A stretch of 64,000 bases of DNA, taken from an uncultured Paracoccaceae bacterium. Its GTDB lineage: Bacteria > Pseudomonadota > Alphaproteobacteria > Rhodobacterales > Rhodobacteraceae. A program made the position numbers and the translations under genes. The number at the start of each line of letters is the position of its first letter. Within the stretch, counting starts at the first letter, position 1. Positions 55,537-64,000 of this stretch are shown here, piece by piece. The notes below the pieces were generated by a model. That model had not been told where the DNA came from. It ran no database searches and saw nothing but the letters and a program-made list of their open reading frames with translations. The stretch is taken from contig CATOSU010000002.1 of NCBI GenBank assembly GCA_951812615.1, positions 124,001 to 188,000 on the forward strand. Direction: 5' to 3'.

Positions 55537-56664
55537 TTACTCCTCCACCGTTGCCATCAGCCGCTCCACCGCGGCGAGGTAATCTTCCTTGAATGCCTGC
55601 ACGACGCCCGTGGCGGACATGGTCTGGTTCATCAGCCCCACCCCCTGCCCGACCCAGTAGGTCGCCAGTTGAGCCGCGCCTTCGTGCCCGCCCTGCGCCA
55701 GTTTCTCCACCTTGCCCAGCGCGGGTTCCGACAACAGTGACTGCAACGGCATCGGCAGCGGGTCCGGCCCCTGCTTTTCCCAGGCATCGGTCCAGACCGA
55801 GCGCAGCTGGCGGGAATGTTTGCCCGTGCGCGACCGCGACCGCACCGTATCGGCAGAGCTCGCCGCCAGCATCTTGTCCTTGATGATCTGCGACGGTTCC
55901 GCGTCCGTGGTGGTCAGCCAGACCGACCCGCACCATGCCCCGGCCGCGCCCATGGCCATCGCCGCGGCCATCTGAGCGCCGGTCACGATGCCACCGGCTG
56001 CCAGAACCGGTGTGCGGCCGGCCACGGACATCACCTCGGGGATCAGCACCATCGTTGCAATCTCGCCGCAATGGCCGCCGGCTTCGCCACCGGCTGCGAC
56101 AAGGATATCGACGCCGGCCTGGATCTGGGTCAGCGCGTGTTTCTTCGATCCAACCAGCGCCGCCACCGGCACATTGGCCTGACGCGCCCGGTCCATCATG
56201 ATCTGCGGCGGCGTGCCCAGCGCGTTGGCAATGAGCGCGATGGGAAACTCGAAGGCCACGTCCAGCATTTCATCGGCGCCGGTTTCATCGAGGTTTTGCG
56301 CGAATTGCAGAAACCCGTGGCGTTCGTCGTCCAGTGTATCCGGGTCAATCCCTGCCCCGTCCAGAACCTTGGCCACGAATGCGCTGTGATCCGGCGGCAC
56401 GGCTGACAGCATCTGTTCACCGGTCAGGCCGCGGCCCTTGCCCTCCATCTTGTTGGGCACGATCAGGTCCACGCCGTATGGCTTGCCACCACAATTGGCG
56501 TCGATCCATTCGAGTTCCTTCCGCAATTCCCCGGGCGTGTAGGTGACCGCGCCGAACACGCCCATGCCGCCCGCGCGGCTGACTGCCGCGACCACGTCGC
56601 GGCAATGCGAAAAAGCAAAGAGCGGAAACTCGATGCCCAGTTGCCTGCACAATGCAGAATTCAT
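55537..56664 (-). CDS. Nitronate monooxygenase/2-nitropropane dioxygenase-like flavoprotein
   Basis: The start is the ATG at 56664, which overlaps the biotin carboxylase stop (ATGA). The 375-residue TIM-barrel flavoprotein has AVSRAGGMGVFGA, the FMN phosphate-binding pattern VAAGGEAGGHCGEIATMVLIPEV and VLAAGGIVTGAQMAAAMAMGAAGAWCG. Relatives include nitronate monooxygenases and enoyl-reductase-like proteins. In this acyl-CoA operon a reductase or oxidase acting on an unsaturated CoA ester is as likely as nitronate oxidation. Confidence 0.85.
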   Translation of the reverse strand: MNSALCRQLGIEFPLFAFSHCRDVVAAVSRAGGMGVFGAVTYTPGELRKELEWIDANCGGKPYGVDLIVPNKMEGKGRGLTGEQMLSAVPPDHSAFVAKVLDGAGIDPDTLDDERHGFLQFAQNLDETGADEMLDVAFEFPIALIANALGTPPQIMMDRARQANVPVAALVGSKKHALTQIQAGVDILVAAGGEAGGHCGEIATMVLIPEVMSVAGRTPVLAAGGIVTGAQMAAAMAMGAAGAWCGSVWLTTTDAEPSQIIKDKMLAASSADTVRSRSRTGKHSRQLRSVWTDAWEKQGPDPLPMPLQSLLSEPALGKVEKLAQGGHEGAAQLATYWVGQGVGLMNQTMSATGVVQAFKEDYLAAVERLMATVEE

Positions 56665-58640
56665 GTCCCGGTCTCCTCGATCTCGATCATCGCATCGCCG
56701 GAGGCCAGCTGTTGCCCCGGTTTCACATGCACGGCGGTGATTTTGCCGGCGACCGGCGCCGTGATCTGGTGCTGCATCTTCATCGCTTCCAGCACCGCCA
56801 GCGTCTGGCCTTTTGCCACCTGTGCACCGACCTCCGCGCCAAGCTCCAGCACCAGCCCCGGCATCGGCGCCGCGATCCGTCCGCCGCCGGCGCCGTCCTC
56901 TTCCCGCCAGCCGGCGCGCACCCGCCGGAACGCCATGCGTTGCGATCCGACGGCAAGCTGCAGGACATCGCCCACGTGAACGCGAACCGCGTCCACCGTC
57001 GCCCCGTCCATCTGCGCACGCAGCTTCGGCCCGGCGCCGGGCTGCACGCTGACGGTCAGGTCGCGGTTTTCCAGCGACACCGCCCAGCCGCCGGCGATCG
57101 CACATACCCGCAGGTCAGACACCTCATCCCCTGACATCAGCGACAGGGGGCTTGCCAGCGGCGTCGCGCTGGACCAGTGCAGCTGGTCCGCGGCCACGAA
57201 CCCGGACCGCCCCAGCGCCGCCTGCCGGTCGTGCTCCATGAACAGTGCAGCGGCCAGCGCTGTCGCGGTTTCGTCCGGGTGATGCGCGGGGAAACCATCG
57301 GGATAGGTTTCGTCCAGAAACGCGGTTGTCGCTTCTCCGGCGGCAAACACGTCCTGCGCCAGAACGTCGGACAGAAACCCGGTGTTTGTCGTGGTTCCCA
57401 GCAGGACGGATTGGCGCACCGCCCGTCGCAGCCGGTCCAGCGCGACCGCACGCGACGGCCCGTGCGCGATGATCTTCGCCAGCATCGGGTCGTAGAACGG
57501 CGATATGTCCTGACCGGTTTCCACACCGGTATCCACCCGCAGCCCCGGGCCCTTGGCCGGATGCCACAAATCGACATGTCCGGTGGCCGGCAGGTAGTCA
57601 TTGGCGGGGTCCTCGGCGTAAAGCCGGACTTCGATGGCATGGCCGTCGAGGCGCACGTCTTCCTGCGCCAGCGGCAATTGCTCGCCGCGGGCCACGGCGA
57701 TCTGCAGCGCCACCAGATCCAGCCCGGTTACCATTTCAGTGACCGGATGCTCGACCTGCAACCGCGTGTTCATTTCGAGGAAATAGAATTCGCCGGACGC
57801 ATCCAGCAGAAACTCCACCGTGCCGGCGCCGCGATAGTCCACCGCCCGCGCCGCCCCGACCGCGGCCTGCCCCATGCGCGCGCGCAGGTCCGGCGTCATC
57901 ACCGGACAGGGCGCTTCTTCGACAACCTTCTGATGCCGGCGCTGAACCGAGCAGTCGCGCTCGCCCAGATGGATCACGTTGCCATGCCCGTCGGCGAACA
58001 CCTGAAATTCCACGTGCCGGGGCCTCAGGATCGCCTTTTCGATGATCAGGTCGCCGGAACCAAAGGCATTTTCCGCCTCGGACCGCGCCAGTGCGAGCGC
58101 ATCGGCCAGATCCTCCACTCGGTCGACCAGCCGCATTCCGCGCCCGCCACCACCGGCAGAAGCCTTGACCATCACCGGGAATCCGACTTGTTCGGCTGCC
58201 GCGATCAGGGTGGTGTCCGACTGATCCTCGCCCTCGCATCCGGGCACGCAGGGCACACCGGCAGCGATCATCAGACGCTTGGCTTCGGCTTTACGGCCCA
58301 TGGCGCGGATGGCTGATGCGGGGGGGCCGACAAAGACCAGCCCTGCCCGGGCCACCGCCCCGGCGAAATCTTCGTTTTCCGACAGGAACCCATAGCCCGG
58401 GTGAATGGCCCCCGCGCCGCTGTCCAAGGCCGCCTGAATGATCCGGTCAGCCGCCAGATAGCTTTCGCCCACCGGTCCCGGCCCGATCCGCACCGCGTCA
58501 TCCGCCATGCGGACGTGGGGGGCATCCGCGTCCGGGTCCGAGAATACCGCGATTGCCCGCAGCCCAAGATCCTGCGCGCTGCGGATGATACGGCAGGCGA
58601 TCTCGCCCCGGTTCGCGACAAGAAGCGTGTCGAACGCCAT
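56661..58640 (-). CDS. atuF: Acyl-CoA carboxylase, biotin carboxylase/BCCP subunit
   Basis: The 659-residue protein begins FDTLLVANRGEIACRIIRSAQDLG. It has the ATP-grasp lid KASAGGGGRGMR, YRGAGTVEFLLD and EMNTRLQVEHPVTE, then a linker, and at the end the biotin attachment motif EAMKM with Lys621. It carboxylates biotin and carries it to the beta subunit at 59459-61078. The same layout exists for geranyl-CoA, methylcrotonyl-CoA and propionyl-CoA carboxylases. The AtuA homologue in the operon favours the geranyl-CoA type, so the symbol is tentative. Confidence 0.82.
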   Translation of the reverse strand: MAFDTLLVANRGEIACRIIRSAQDLGLRAIAVFSDPDADAPHVRMADDAVRIGPGPVGESYLAADRIIQAALDSGAGAIHPGYGFLSENEDFAGAVARAGLVFVGPPASAIRAMGRKAEAKRLMIAAGVPCVPGCEGEDQSDTTLIAAAEQVGFPVMVKASAGGGGRGMRLVDRVEDLADALALARSEAENAFGSGDLIIEKAILRPRHVEFQVFADGHGNVIHLGERDCSVQRRHQKVVEEAPCPVMTPDLRARMGQAAVGAARAVDYRGAGTVEFLLDASGEFYFLEMNTRLQVEHPVTEMVTGLDLVALQIAVARGEQLPLAQEDVRLDGHAIEVRLYAEDPANDYLPATGHVDLWHPAKGPGLRVDTGVETGQDISPFYDPMLAKIIAHGPSRAVALDRLRRAVRQSVLLGTTTNTGFLSDVLAQDVFAAGEATTAFLDETYPDGFPAHHPDETATALAAALFMEHDRQAALGRSGFVAADQLHWSSATPLASPLSLMSGDEVSDLRVCAIAGGWAVSLENRDLTVSVQPGAGPKLRAQMDGATVDAVRVHVGDVLQLAVGSQRMAFRRVRAGWREEDGAGGGRIAAPMPGLVLELGAEVGAQVAKGQTLAVLEAMKMQHQITAPVAGKITAVHVKPGQQLASGDAMIEIEETGT

Positions 58641-58643
58641 GGC

Positions 58644-59459
58644 TCAGCCCTCCATCCAGCGGGGTTTGCGTTTTTCGAAGAACGCGCCGATGCCAACGCG
58701 GGCTTCGTCGGACAGCATGCGATCTGCAAAGCTTTCGGCCGCGGCCTGTTTCTGTTCGGCGCGGGACTGAAACGGCAGCGCCGCGATTTGCGCCTTGACC
58801 GATGCCAGCGCCCCCGGCGCCACGCCCGCAATCAGCCGGCGCTGTTCCGCAATCGCGCGATCCATCTCGGCGGCATCTGCAGCCAATGCGTCTGCCATGC
58901 CCAGTTCCCGGGCCTCCTGCCCGCTGAACCGCGCGCCGGTCATCATCATCTGCCGCCCGGCCCGCAATCCCAGCCGCCGCAGTACGAAGGGCGCGATCTG
59001 TGCGGGCGACAACCCGATCCGGGTTTCGCTCAGACCGAACAGCGCGTCCGTGCGGGCGACCACATAATCCCCGCAACAGGCCAGCCCCATGCCGCCGGCC
59101 ATGGCCGCGCCCTCGATGGCCATCACGGTGTATTGCGGCAGCCCGGCAACTGCGTCGAACAGATCACCGGCCCGCAGGCTCATGCGCACAATCTCCTCCC
59201 GCTCGGCACCGCCCTGAAAATTCGCCCTGAACGATTTCAGATCGCCGCCGGCACAGAACACCTCTCCGCGTCCGCGAAACGTCACGCCGCGGATCCCGGG
59301 TGCCGCGTTCAGAGCCGCACACAGGCTCAGCAGGTCGCCGACACGCGCATCGGTCAGCGCGTTTCGGTTTTCCGGCGTGTTGAACCACACCGTCAGCCAT
59401 CCGCCGTCCCGGTCTGTCTCCAGCGCTTCGAAATCGGGAAGGGTCACCACCGCCGCCAT
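58644..59459 (-). CDS. Enoyl-CoA hydratase/isomerase family protein
   Basis: The 271-residue crotonase has the oxyanion patterns VTFRGRGEVFCAGGDLKSF and AIEGAAMAGGMGLACCGDYVVA, then LFGLSETRIGLSPAQIAPFVLRR and a C-terminal EARVGIGAFFEKRKPRW. Between carboxylase subunits it is expected to hydrate the carboxylated enoyl-CoA, like AtuE (isohexenylglutaconyl-CoA hydratase) or LiuC. It overlaps the next gene upstream by one base and ends 3 nt before the biotin carboxylase start. Confidence 0.88.
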   Translation of the reverse strand: MAAVVTLPDFEALETDRDGGWLTVWFNTPENRNALTDARVGDLLSLCAALNAAPGIRGVTFRGRGEVFCAGGDLKSFRANFQGGAEREEIVRMSLRAGDLFDAVAGLPQYTVMAIEGAAMAGGMGLACCGDYVVARTDALFGLSETRIGLSPAQIAPFVLRRLGLRAGRQMMMTGARFSGQEARELGMADALAADAAEMDRAIAEQRRLIAGVAPGALASVKAQIAALPFQSRAEQKQAAAESFADRMLSDEARVGIGAFFEKRKPRWMEG

Positions 59460-61078
59460 CAGAACCGCGCCACGCCATAGCTGTTTTCGCGTACCGTCCG
59501 GCGGCGCCCTTCCAGCGCGGTTTCAAGGCAAAAACCCAAGACGCGCCGTGTGTCGCGCGGGTCGATCACGCCATGGTCGAGGCACTGGCCCGAGGTGTAA
59601 AACGCATCCTCCTGCCCGCCGAAGATAGTCTTGATCATCTCCGACTGCCGGGCCAGTTGTTTTTCATCGACGTCCACACCTTTGCGCCTGGCACCGGCGC
59701 GCGCGACCATCTCCATGGTCCCGGCAGCCTGATCGCCGCCCATCACACCGGTGCGCGCGTTGGGCCATGCAAACAGGAAATCCGGACGGTAAGCATAGCC
59801 CGACATGCCGTAATTCCCGGCCCCGAAACTGGCCCCGATGTAGAGCGCGATCCGCGGCACCTTGGCGTTTGAGACCGCCTGTATCATCTTGGCGCCGTGC
59901 TTGATCATGCCCGCATGTTCGTATTGCGTGCCAACCATATAGCCCGTGGTATTGTTCAGAAATATCAGCGGTGTATCCGCCTGATCGCAAAGCTGGATGA
60001 ACTGCGCGGCCTTGTTCGCGCCGGCCGGGTCGATGGGGCCATTGTTGCCAACGATCCCGACCGGGATGCCGTTGACCGCGGCCTGCGTGCAAACCGTGGA
60101 GACGCCGGAATCCGGTTTGAAATCCTCAAAAACCGATCCGTCCACCACGCGCGCCACAACCTCGCGCACGTCATAGGGTGTCCGGTAATCGGTCGGCACC
60201 ACGCCGGTGATGTCATCGGGGGAAAGCGCCGGTTCGTCGAATGCCGGCACCGCCCGCGGTGCCAGCCGGCGGTTCCAGTCCAGACGTGCCACCACCTGCC
60301 GGGCCAGCTCGGCCCCGTGCGCGTCATCCTCGGCCAGATACTCAACCAGCCCCGATGTGGTCGCATGCATTTCTGACCCGCCGAGTTCCCGGTCATTGGC
60401 GATCTCGCCCGTCGCCGCATGAACCAGCGCTGCGCCGGCCAGCGCGGCCATGCCGTTGCGGCGCACGCCGATCACGTAGTCGGCCATTCCGGGCATATAG
60501 GCGCCACCTGCCGTCGACGGCCCGTGCAGAACCACGACGTTGGGAATGCCTGCTGCGCTCATCAGGGCAAAGTTGCGGAACAGCGCGCCGCCGCGCGCCC
60601 AGCCTTCGACCCGGTATTCGACCAGATTAGCGCCGGCACTTTCGACCATGTGAATGAAGGGAAGCTTATGCCGGATCGCCGTTTCCTGCAGGCTCAGCAC
60701 GATGTCGAGCGACTTGGCCCCCATCGCTCCGGCCTTGATCCCGGCATCGTCCACCAGCACCGCACAGCGCGTGCCGGCGACAAACCCGATCCCGGCAATC
60801 ACGGAAGATCCCGGCACCGATTTCGGTTCGTTCTTGGTGTCCACCATGTAGCCGCCCAGCGAATGCATCTGCAGCCACGGCATGCCCGGATCCAGCAACC
60901 GCGCCAGACGTTCACGCGGAGTGATCTGCCCGCGCGCCTCCATCCGATCGCGCCGCTGTTCCGACAGGGCGACGGGCCGCGCCTCCAGAGCCCGCAGCCG
61001 GTCGACCAGCGCCAGCATATCCGCGCGGTTGCGGGCGTACTGGTCCGAGCCCCGGACCATCCGGCTTACAAATTCCAT
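59459..61078 (-). CDS. atuC: Acyl-CoA carboxylase, carboxyltransferase (beta) subunit
   Basis: The 539-residue protein reads RARERLARLLDPG-like (TPRERLARLLDPGMPWLQ), SAGANLVEYRVEGWARGGALFRN, LHGPSTAGGAYMPGMADYVIGVR and, in the C-half, NNTTGYMVGTQYEHAGMIKHGAKMIQAVSNAKVPRIALYIGASFGAGNYGMSGYAYRPDFLFAWPNA. This matches the methylcrotonyl/geranyl-CoA carboxylase beta family. One residue motif cannot separate geranyl from methylcrotonyl specificity by eye, so the symbol rests on the neighbouring AtuA. Confidence 0.82.
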   Translation of the reverse strand: MEFVSRMVRGSDQYARNRADMLALVDRLRALEARPVALSEQRRDRMEARGQITPRERLARLLDPGMPWLQMHSLGGYMVDTKNEPKSVPGSSVIAGIGFVAGTRCAVLVDDAGIKAGAMGAKSLDIVLSLQETAIRHKLPFIHMVESAGANLVEYRVEGWARGGALFRNFALMSAAGIPNVVVLHGPSTAGGAYMPGMADYVIGVRRNGMAALAGAALVHAATGEIANDRELGGSEMHATTSGLVEYLAEDDAHGAELARQVVARLDWNRRLAPRAVPAFDEPALSPDDITGVVPTDYRTPYDVREVVARVVDGSVFEDFKPDSGVSTVCTQAAVNGIPVGIVGNNGPIDPAGANKAAQFIQLCDQADTPLIFLNNTTGYMVGTQYEHAGMIKHGAKMIQAVSNAKVPRIALYIGASFGAGNYGMSGYAYRPDFLFAWPNARTGVMGGDQAAGTMEMVARAGARRKGVDVDEKQLARQSEMIKTIFGGQEDAFYTSGQCLDHGVIDPRDTRRVLGFCLETALEGRRRTVRENSYGVARF

Positions 61079-62862
61079 CAGGTCTGTCCCTCCTGCGCGT
61101 TCACGATCAAACCCGCCGGGATCAGGACCGGTCGGGCCAGCAGCCTCTGGGCATAGGCCTTGGCCTGAGCATCATTGCGCAGGCTGGCCACGCCGCCGCC
61201 GCCCAGCGCCTCGTGCAGCAGCAGGTTCATCGACTGCGTTCCCGGAAGATAGAACCGCTCTATCCGGCCCTGCACAAGATCCCCGAAGGTTTCGGCGACA
61301 GCCCCGGGCGTCAGGGCGGCCCAGATCCACGGCATATAGGACGGGTGGCGCGCGATCACGCCGATATTGGCCTTGTCCCCCTTGTCTCCTGACCGGGCCC
61401 ATGACAGATCCTGCAGACTGCGTTCCACAAGATCGGTGGACGCCGGATCGACGGCAGGTGGCTGTTCGGACGGCCCGCTTTCGTGGTCGGCGACCGCGGT
61501 GTCCGGCGCGACATAGGCGATATCCCTGCCCTCGACCGACACGCGCAGATCCAGCGCGGATGCGTCGATCAGGAAGGAAAACAGCGCCACCACGGGCGAG
61601 GGTTTGGGCCGCCCGGCCCCGGTGAACCCGTGCAGGCCCGGCGGCGTTGCCAGCGCGCTGCCGATGAATTCCTTCAAAAACAGCCCCACCGCGCGGGCAT
61701 CGTCATGCCGGACGGCGGCCTTGAGGGTGATTTCCTGGTACGGCCCGTCGCCCGGGCGCCCGCCGAAGGTCTCGACGCTGACCTCCCGAAAGTCCGGCGC
61801 GCCCGTCTTGCTCAGGACGGCCCGCGCCCGGTCCAGCCCGGCCTGAGCAAAGGCGGTGGCCTTGGCCCGCGCGTCGGTGCCGTTGAACTGAAACACATAC
61901 CCGGCCCGGAACCCGTCCATCCACGTGGCCGACACTTTCAGGCGGCCGGTCGGGGCGCGTCCCCGTGCCCCGTCCACCACCACACGATCGGGCCCGGCCT
62001 GCACAATCGAAACTTCCGCGAAATCGCACACCACGTCGGGCAGCACGTAGGCGCGCGGATCCCCGATTTCATAGAGCATTTGCTCGGCAACTGATGCCGG
62101 CGTGACGACACCGGTTGTCCCCTCCGGCTTGGACAGTGCGAACTGCCCGTCCGCTTCGATTTCCGCCACCGGGTAGCCGATACCTGCGATGTCACCGGCC
62201 GACCGCCAGTCGGTGAAATTGCCTCCGGTCGATTGCGGTCCGCATTCCAGCAGGTGCCCGGCCAGCGATCCGGCTGCCAGCAGGTCATGCGCATCTGCCG
62301 GCCATCCGAAATGGTGCATCGCCGCGGCCAGCGTCAGGGCGCTGTCCACACAGCGCCCGGTGATCACGATATCTGCGCCCGCGTCCAATGCCGCCACGAT
62401 CGGGCCCGCGCCGATGTAAGCATTCATCGAGGCCAGCCTGTCCCGCGGTGGAAAGGCCGCGCCGGAATACATCTCGATCATGTCTGCAAAGTTGTCAGCC
62501 CGGTTGAGAATATCGTCGCCTTCGACCACGGCCACCTTCAGGGACAGATCCAGATCCGCGATCTTCTGATGCAGGGCCGCGGCACAGGCCGACGGGTTTA
62601 CCCCGCCGGCATTCGAGAGCACTTTCACGCCTTTTGCGGCGATGTCGGGCAGGTTGCGCGCCATCACGTCCGACACGAAATCGGGGGCATAGCCCAGCGC
62701 AGAATCCTTCATCCGCGCCCGGGCCATGATCGACATCGTGATCTCGGCCAGATAGTCGTAGACGAGGTAGTCGAGGCCTTCGACGGTCAGCAGTTGCGGA
62801 GTGGACATTGAGGTTTCGCCCCAAAATCCGCTGGCCCCGCCGATCCGCACTGTCTCTGTCAT
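61078..62862 (-). CDS. atuA: Acyclic terpene utilisation AtuA-like protein (DUF1446)
   Basis: The 594-residue protein begins VRIGGASGFWGETSMSTPQLL, with YLVYDYLAEITMSIMARAR, VLSNAGGVNPSACAAAL and CVDSALTLAAAMHHFGW. These are the conserved blocks of the AtuA/DUF1446 family. The C-terminal 110 residues (WARSGDKGDKANIGVIARHPSYMPWIWAALT) are the small AtuA-like domain that also occurs as a separate protein. In Pseudomonas atuA begins the citronellol/geraniol operon; its biochemical role is not established. It is the first gene of the leftward operon here. Confidence 0.88.
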   Translation of the reverse strand: MTETVRIGGASGFWGETSMSTPQLLTVEGLDYLVYDYLAEITMSIMARARMKDSALGYAPDFVSDVMARNLPDIAAKGVKVLSNAGGVNPSACAAALHQKIADLDLSLKVAVVEGDDILNRADNFADMIEMYSGAAFPPRDRLASMNAYIGAGPIVAALDAGADIVITGRCVDSALTLAAAMHHFGWPADAHDLLAAGSLAGHLLECGPQSTGGNFTDWRSAGDIAGIGYPVAEIEADGQFALSKPEGTTGVVTPASVAEQMLYEIGDPRAYVLPDVVCDFAEVSIVQAGPDRVVVDGARGRAPTGRLKVSATWMDGFRAGYVFQFNGTDARAKATAFAQAGLDRARAVLSKTGAPDFREVSVETFGGRPGDGPYQEITLKAAVRHDDARAVGLFLKEFIGSALATPPGLHGFTGAGRPKPSPVVALFSFLIDASALDLRVSVEGRDIAYVAPDTAVADHESGPSEQPPAVDPASTDLVERSLQDLSWARSGDKGDKANIGVIARHPSYMPWIWAALTPGAVAETFGDLVQGRIERFYLPGTQSMNLLLHEALGGGGVASLRNDAQAKAYAQRLLARPVLIPAGLIVNAQEGQT

Positions 62863-62898
62863 GACACCGCCCTTCCCTGTCCGGTTGCAGAAATATTG

Positions 62899-62914
62899 CA
62901 GACCGTATGGTCTG
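62899..62914. promoter_or_regulatory. Inverted repeat, probable TetR operator 1
   Basis: CAGACC and GGTCTG are 6-bp arms separated by GTAT, in the space between the divergent atuA-like and tetR genes and 37 nt from the atuA start. A TetR dimer site is expected here. Confidence 0.6.
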
Positions 62915-62945
62915 TTTGTATTTTGAGAAAAACAGAATCGTCAAT

Positions 62946-62962
62946 CGGTACGTTACGTATCG
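62946..62962. promoter_or_regulatory. Inverted repeat, probable TetR operator 2
   Basis: CGGTACGT and ACGTATCG surround a central T, with core TACGT-T-ACGTA. It lies 17 nt before the preferred tetR start, so it may serve autoregulation. Confidence 0.6.
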
Positions 62963-62978
62963 CCGCAAGGGAAAGCCG

Positions 62979-63635
62979 TTGCAGACGCCAGAAACCGCCA
63001 AGCCCCGGGAAACACTGCACCACCAGCGGTCGCGCGAAACCCGCGAAGTGATCCTGCAGGCGGCGATCGGCTGTCTCGATGAATACGGCTATTCTGAAAC
63101 CACCTTTGCCAAGGTTCAGACCGCTGCAGATGTATCGCGCGGGGCAATTACCCACCATTTCCCGACCAAGCAGGCGCTGGTCGCTGAAACCGCGCGGTTG
63201 CTGCTCGAAAATGTCATGCGCCCGTTCGAACGCCGGCAGGCCAATCCGCGGACAGAGGCAGAACCGGTGCATGATCTGATCATGCACAGCTGGAAGCGTA
63301 TGGTCGCCAGCCGGGAAGGCCGGGCCTTTGTCGAGATTCTGGTGGCCTGCCGGACCGACAGGGTTCTGCAGGACATGCTGCGCGACGGGCTGACCGAATT
63401 CGACCGCCGCAGCGGCGCTTCGATCACCCGGCTCTATGACGGCCACGGGCCGGATGCGGATGACGCGGCCCTGCTTTGGGCGATCTTCCGCAGTTTCTGC
63501 CGGGGTCTCATCATCCATCAACAATTCGTCAGTTCGCCGGATGACATTCACCGCCTGCTGGCCCGATTCGCGCAGATCATGGAAAAGGAACTGTTTGTCC
63601 GTGATCCCCCGGCATCGGAAAACCCCCGGACCTGA
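62979..63635 (+). CDS. TetR-family transcriptional regulator
   Basis: A TTG at 62979 (MQTPETAKPRETLHHQ) is preferred, with AAGGGAAAG before it, because the earlier frame from 62907 would put both inverted repeats at or inside the coding region. The 218-residue protein has the TetR helix-turn-helix ILQAAIGCLDEYGYSETTFAKVQTAADVSRGAITHHFPTKQALVAE and a diverse ligand domain. As in Pseudomonas atuR, it lies beside and probably represses the atu-like operon; an acyl-CoA inducer is a reasonable guess. Confidence 0.88.
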   Translation: MQTPETAKPRETLHHQRSRETREVILQAAIGCLDEYGYSETTFAKVQTAADVSRGAITHHFPTKQALVAETARLLLENVMRPFERRQANPRTEAEPVHDLIMHSWKRMVASREGRAFVEILVACRTDRVLQDMLRDGLTEFDRRSGASITRLYDGHGPDADDAALLWAIFRSFCRGLIIHQQFVSSPDDIHRLLARFAQIMEKELFVRDPPASENPRT

Positions 63636-63737
63636 CGCATCCCGGGCCGCTCCGGGCTTGCACAGCGCAGGTATTATCAGCGACCATTGGACAGACCCTG
63701 CCCGCGTGGAAACGCACGCATTTCAACCGGAGAGCAC

Positions 63738-64000
63738 ATGGTTGCCATCCTGACATTCCTTGGCCTTGCCGCGCTGGAACTGACCGCGATCTGGTTCGCA
63801 TGGCGCGCCATTTCTTCGGCGCGGACGTCACAGGGGGCGCTGGGCTGGGTGATCTTCCTGCTGGCGGTGCCCTATCTGGCCGTGCCTCTGTTCCTGTTTC
63901 TGGGGCATCACCGGTTCCGGCAATACGTCACCGCCCGGCGTGACAGCGAAGAAGTAACCACCCGCGTCCGCGACTTTGGAAACCGCCTTGCGCCGGCTGT
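63738..64000 (+). CDS. Cardiolipin synthase/phospholipase D-like protein, N-terminal part
   Basis: The ATG at 63738 follows CCGGAGAGCAC. The 87 visible residues have two membrane helices (AILTFLGLAALELTAIWFAW and LGWVIFLLAVPYLAVPLFLFLG) followed by HHRFRQYVTARR. This is the PLDc_N region of bacterial cardiolipin synthases. The gene runs off the window before the HKD motifs, so the call rests on the membrane anchor pattern. Confidence 0.75.
   Translation, partial: MVAILTFLGLAALELTAIWFAWRAISSARTSQGALGWVIFLLAVPYLAVPLFLFLGHHRFRQYVTARRDSEEVTTRVRDFGNRLAPA

Noticed and set aside
62907-62978. Upstream GTG/ATG start for the TetR gene
   Set aside because: It would place the inverted repeats at or inside the gene and adds residues that do not look like a TetR N-terminus.

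Overview
The window looks like chromosomal DNA of a marine alphaproteobacterium of the Rhodobacterales (Roseobacter group). This is inferred from the high G+C, the gene families (NDUFS4-like complex I subunit, AidB, Liv-type transporter with an acyl-CoA ligase, AtuA-type operon) and the protein style. No database search was possible, so genus and species are open.

Region 1 (1-14.2 kb) is a carbon-storage block. It begins with the end of an aromatic ring-fission pathway: a fumarylpyruvate hydrolase-like tail and a maleylpyruvate/maleylacetoacetate isomerase gene split by an 846-bp IS5-family element. Then come, all on the + strand and closely spaced, maeB (NADP malic enzyme), phaA, phaB, aceE, aceF, lpdA (with its own lipoyl domain), a phasin and phaC. 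Together they can turn malate into pyruvate plus NADPH, pyruvate into acetyl-CoA, and acetyl-CoA plus NADPH into polyhydroxybutyrate. phaC carries an apparent 1-nt deletion that cuts off its last 60 or so residues.

Region 2 (14.2-27.1 kb) is an accessory region full of decay. It holds a tandem universal stress protein, a ROK-family regulator broken by two stop codons, a truncated IS21, a kinase-like tail, an SDR, a RhaD-like C-terminal scrap, a second near-identical copy of the IS5-family element, a HAD-phosphatase scrap, and a glucose-type ABC transporter whose first permease is reduced to its C-terminus and carries an IS3 insertion. It ends with a compact overlapping three-gene cassette built around a QueC-like PP-loop protein, directly next to the 3' end of a tRNA-Arg(UCU) gene. 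This cassette is the best candidate for a poorly described system, possibly related to phage defence.

Region 3 (27.1-47.8 kb) is ordinary high-G+C core sequence: GNAT, NDUFS4-like protein, ilvD, an adenylate cyclase with a TPR-like region, ChaC, a class D beta-lactamase, a frameshifted IS256 copy, uvrB, a REP-associated transposase with REP palindromes around it, and small stress and redox genes (UspA, TrxC, GFA, AidB). A CHAP lipoprotein and a PAPS-type sulfotransferase homologue follow.

Region 4 (47.9-64 kb) is a catabolic locus. livHMGF, an acyl-CoA synthetase and a livK-type binding protein run rightwards to a strong terminator. A tightly overlapping leftward operon (atuA-like, carboxyltransferase, enoyl-CoA hydratase, biotin carboxylase/BCCP, nitronate monooxygenase-like, TIGR03084-like) is controlled by a divergent TetR gene with two inverted repeats between them. 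It suggests uptake, CoA activation and carboxylation of a branched or terpenoid acid. A truncated cardiolipin synthase-like gene ends the window.
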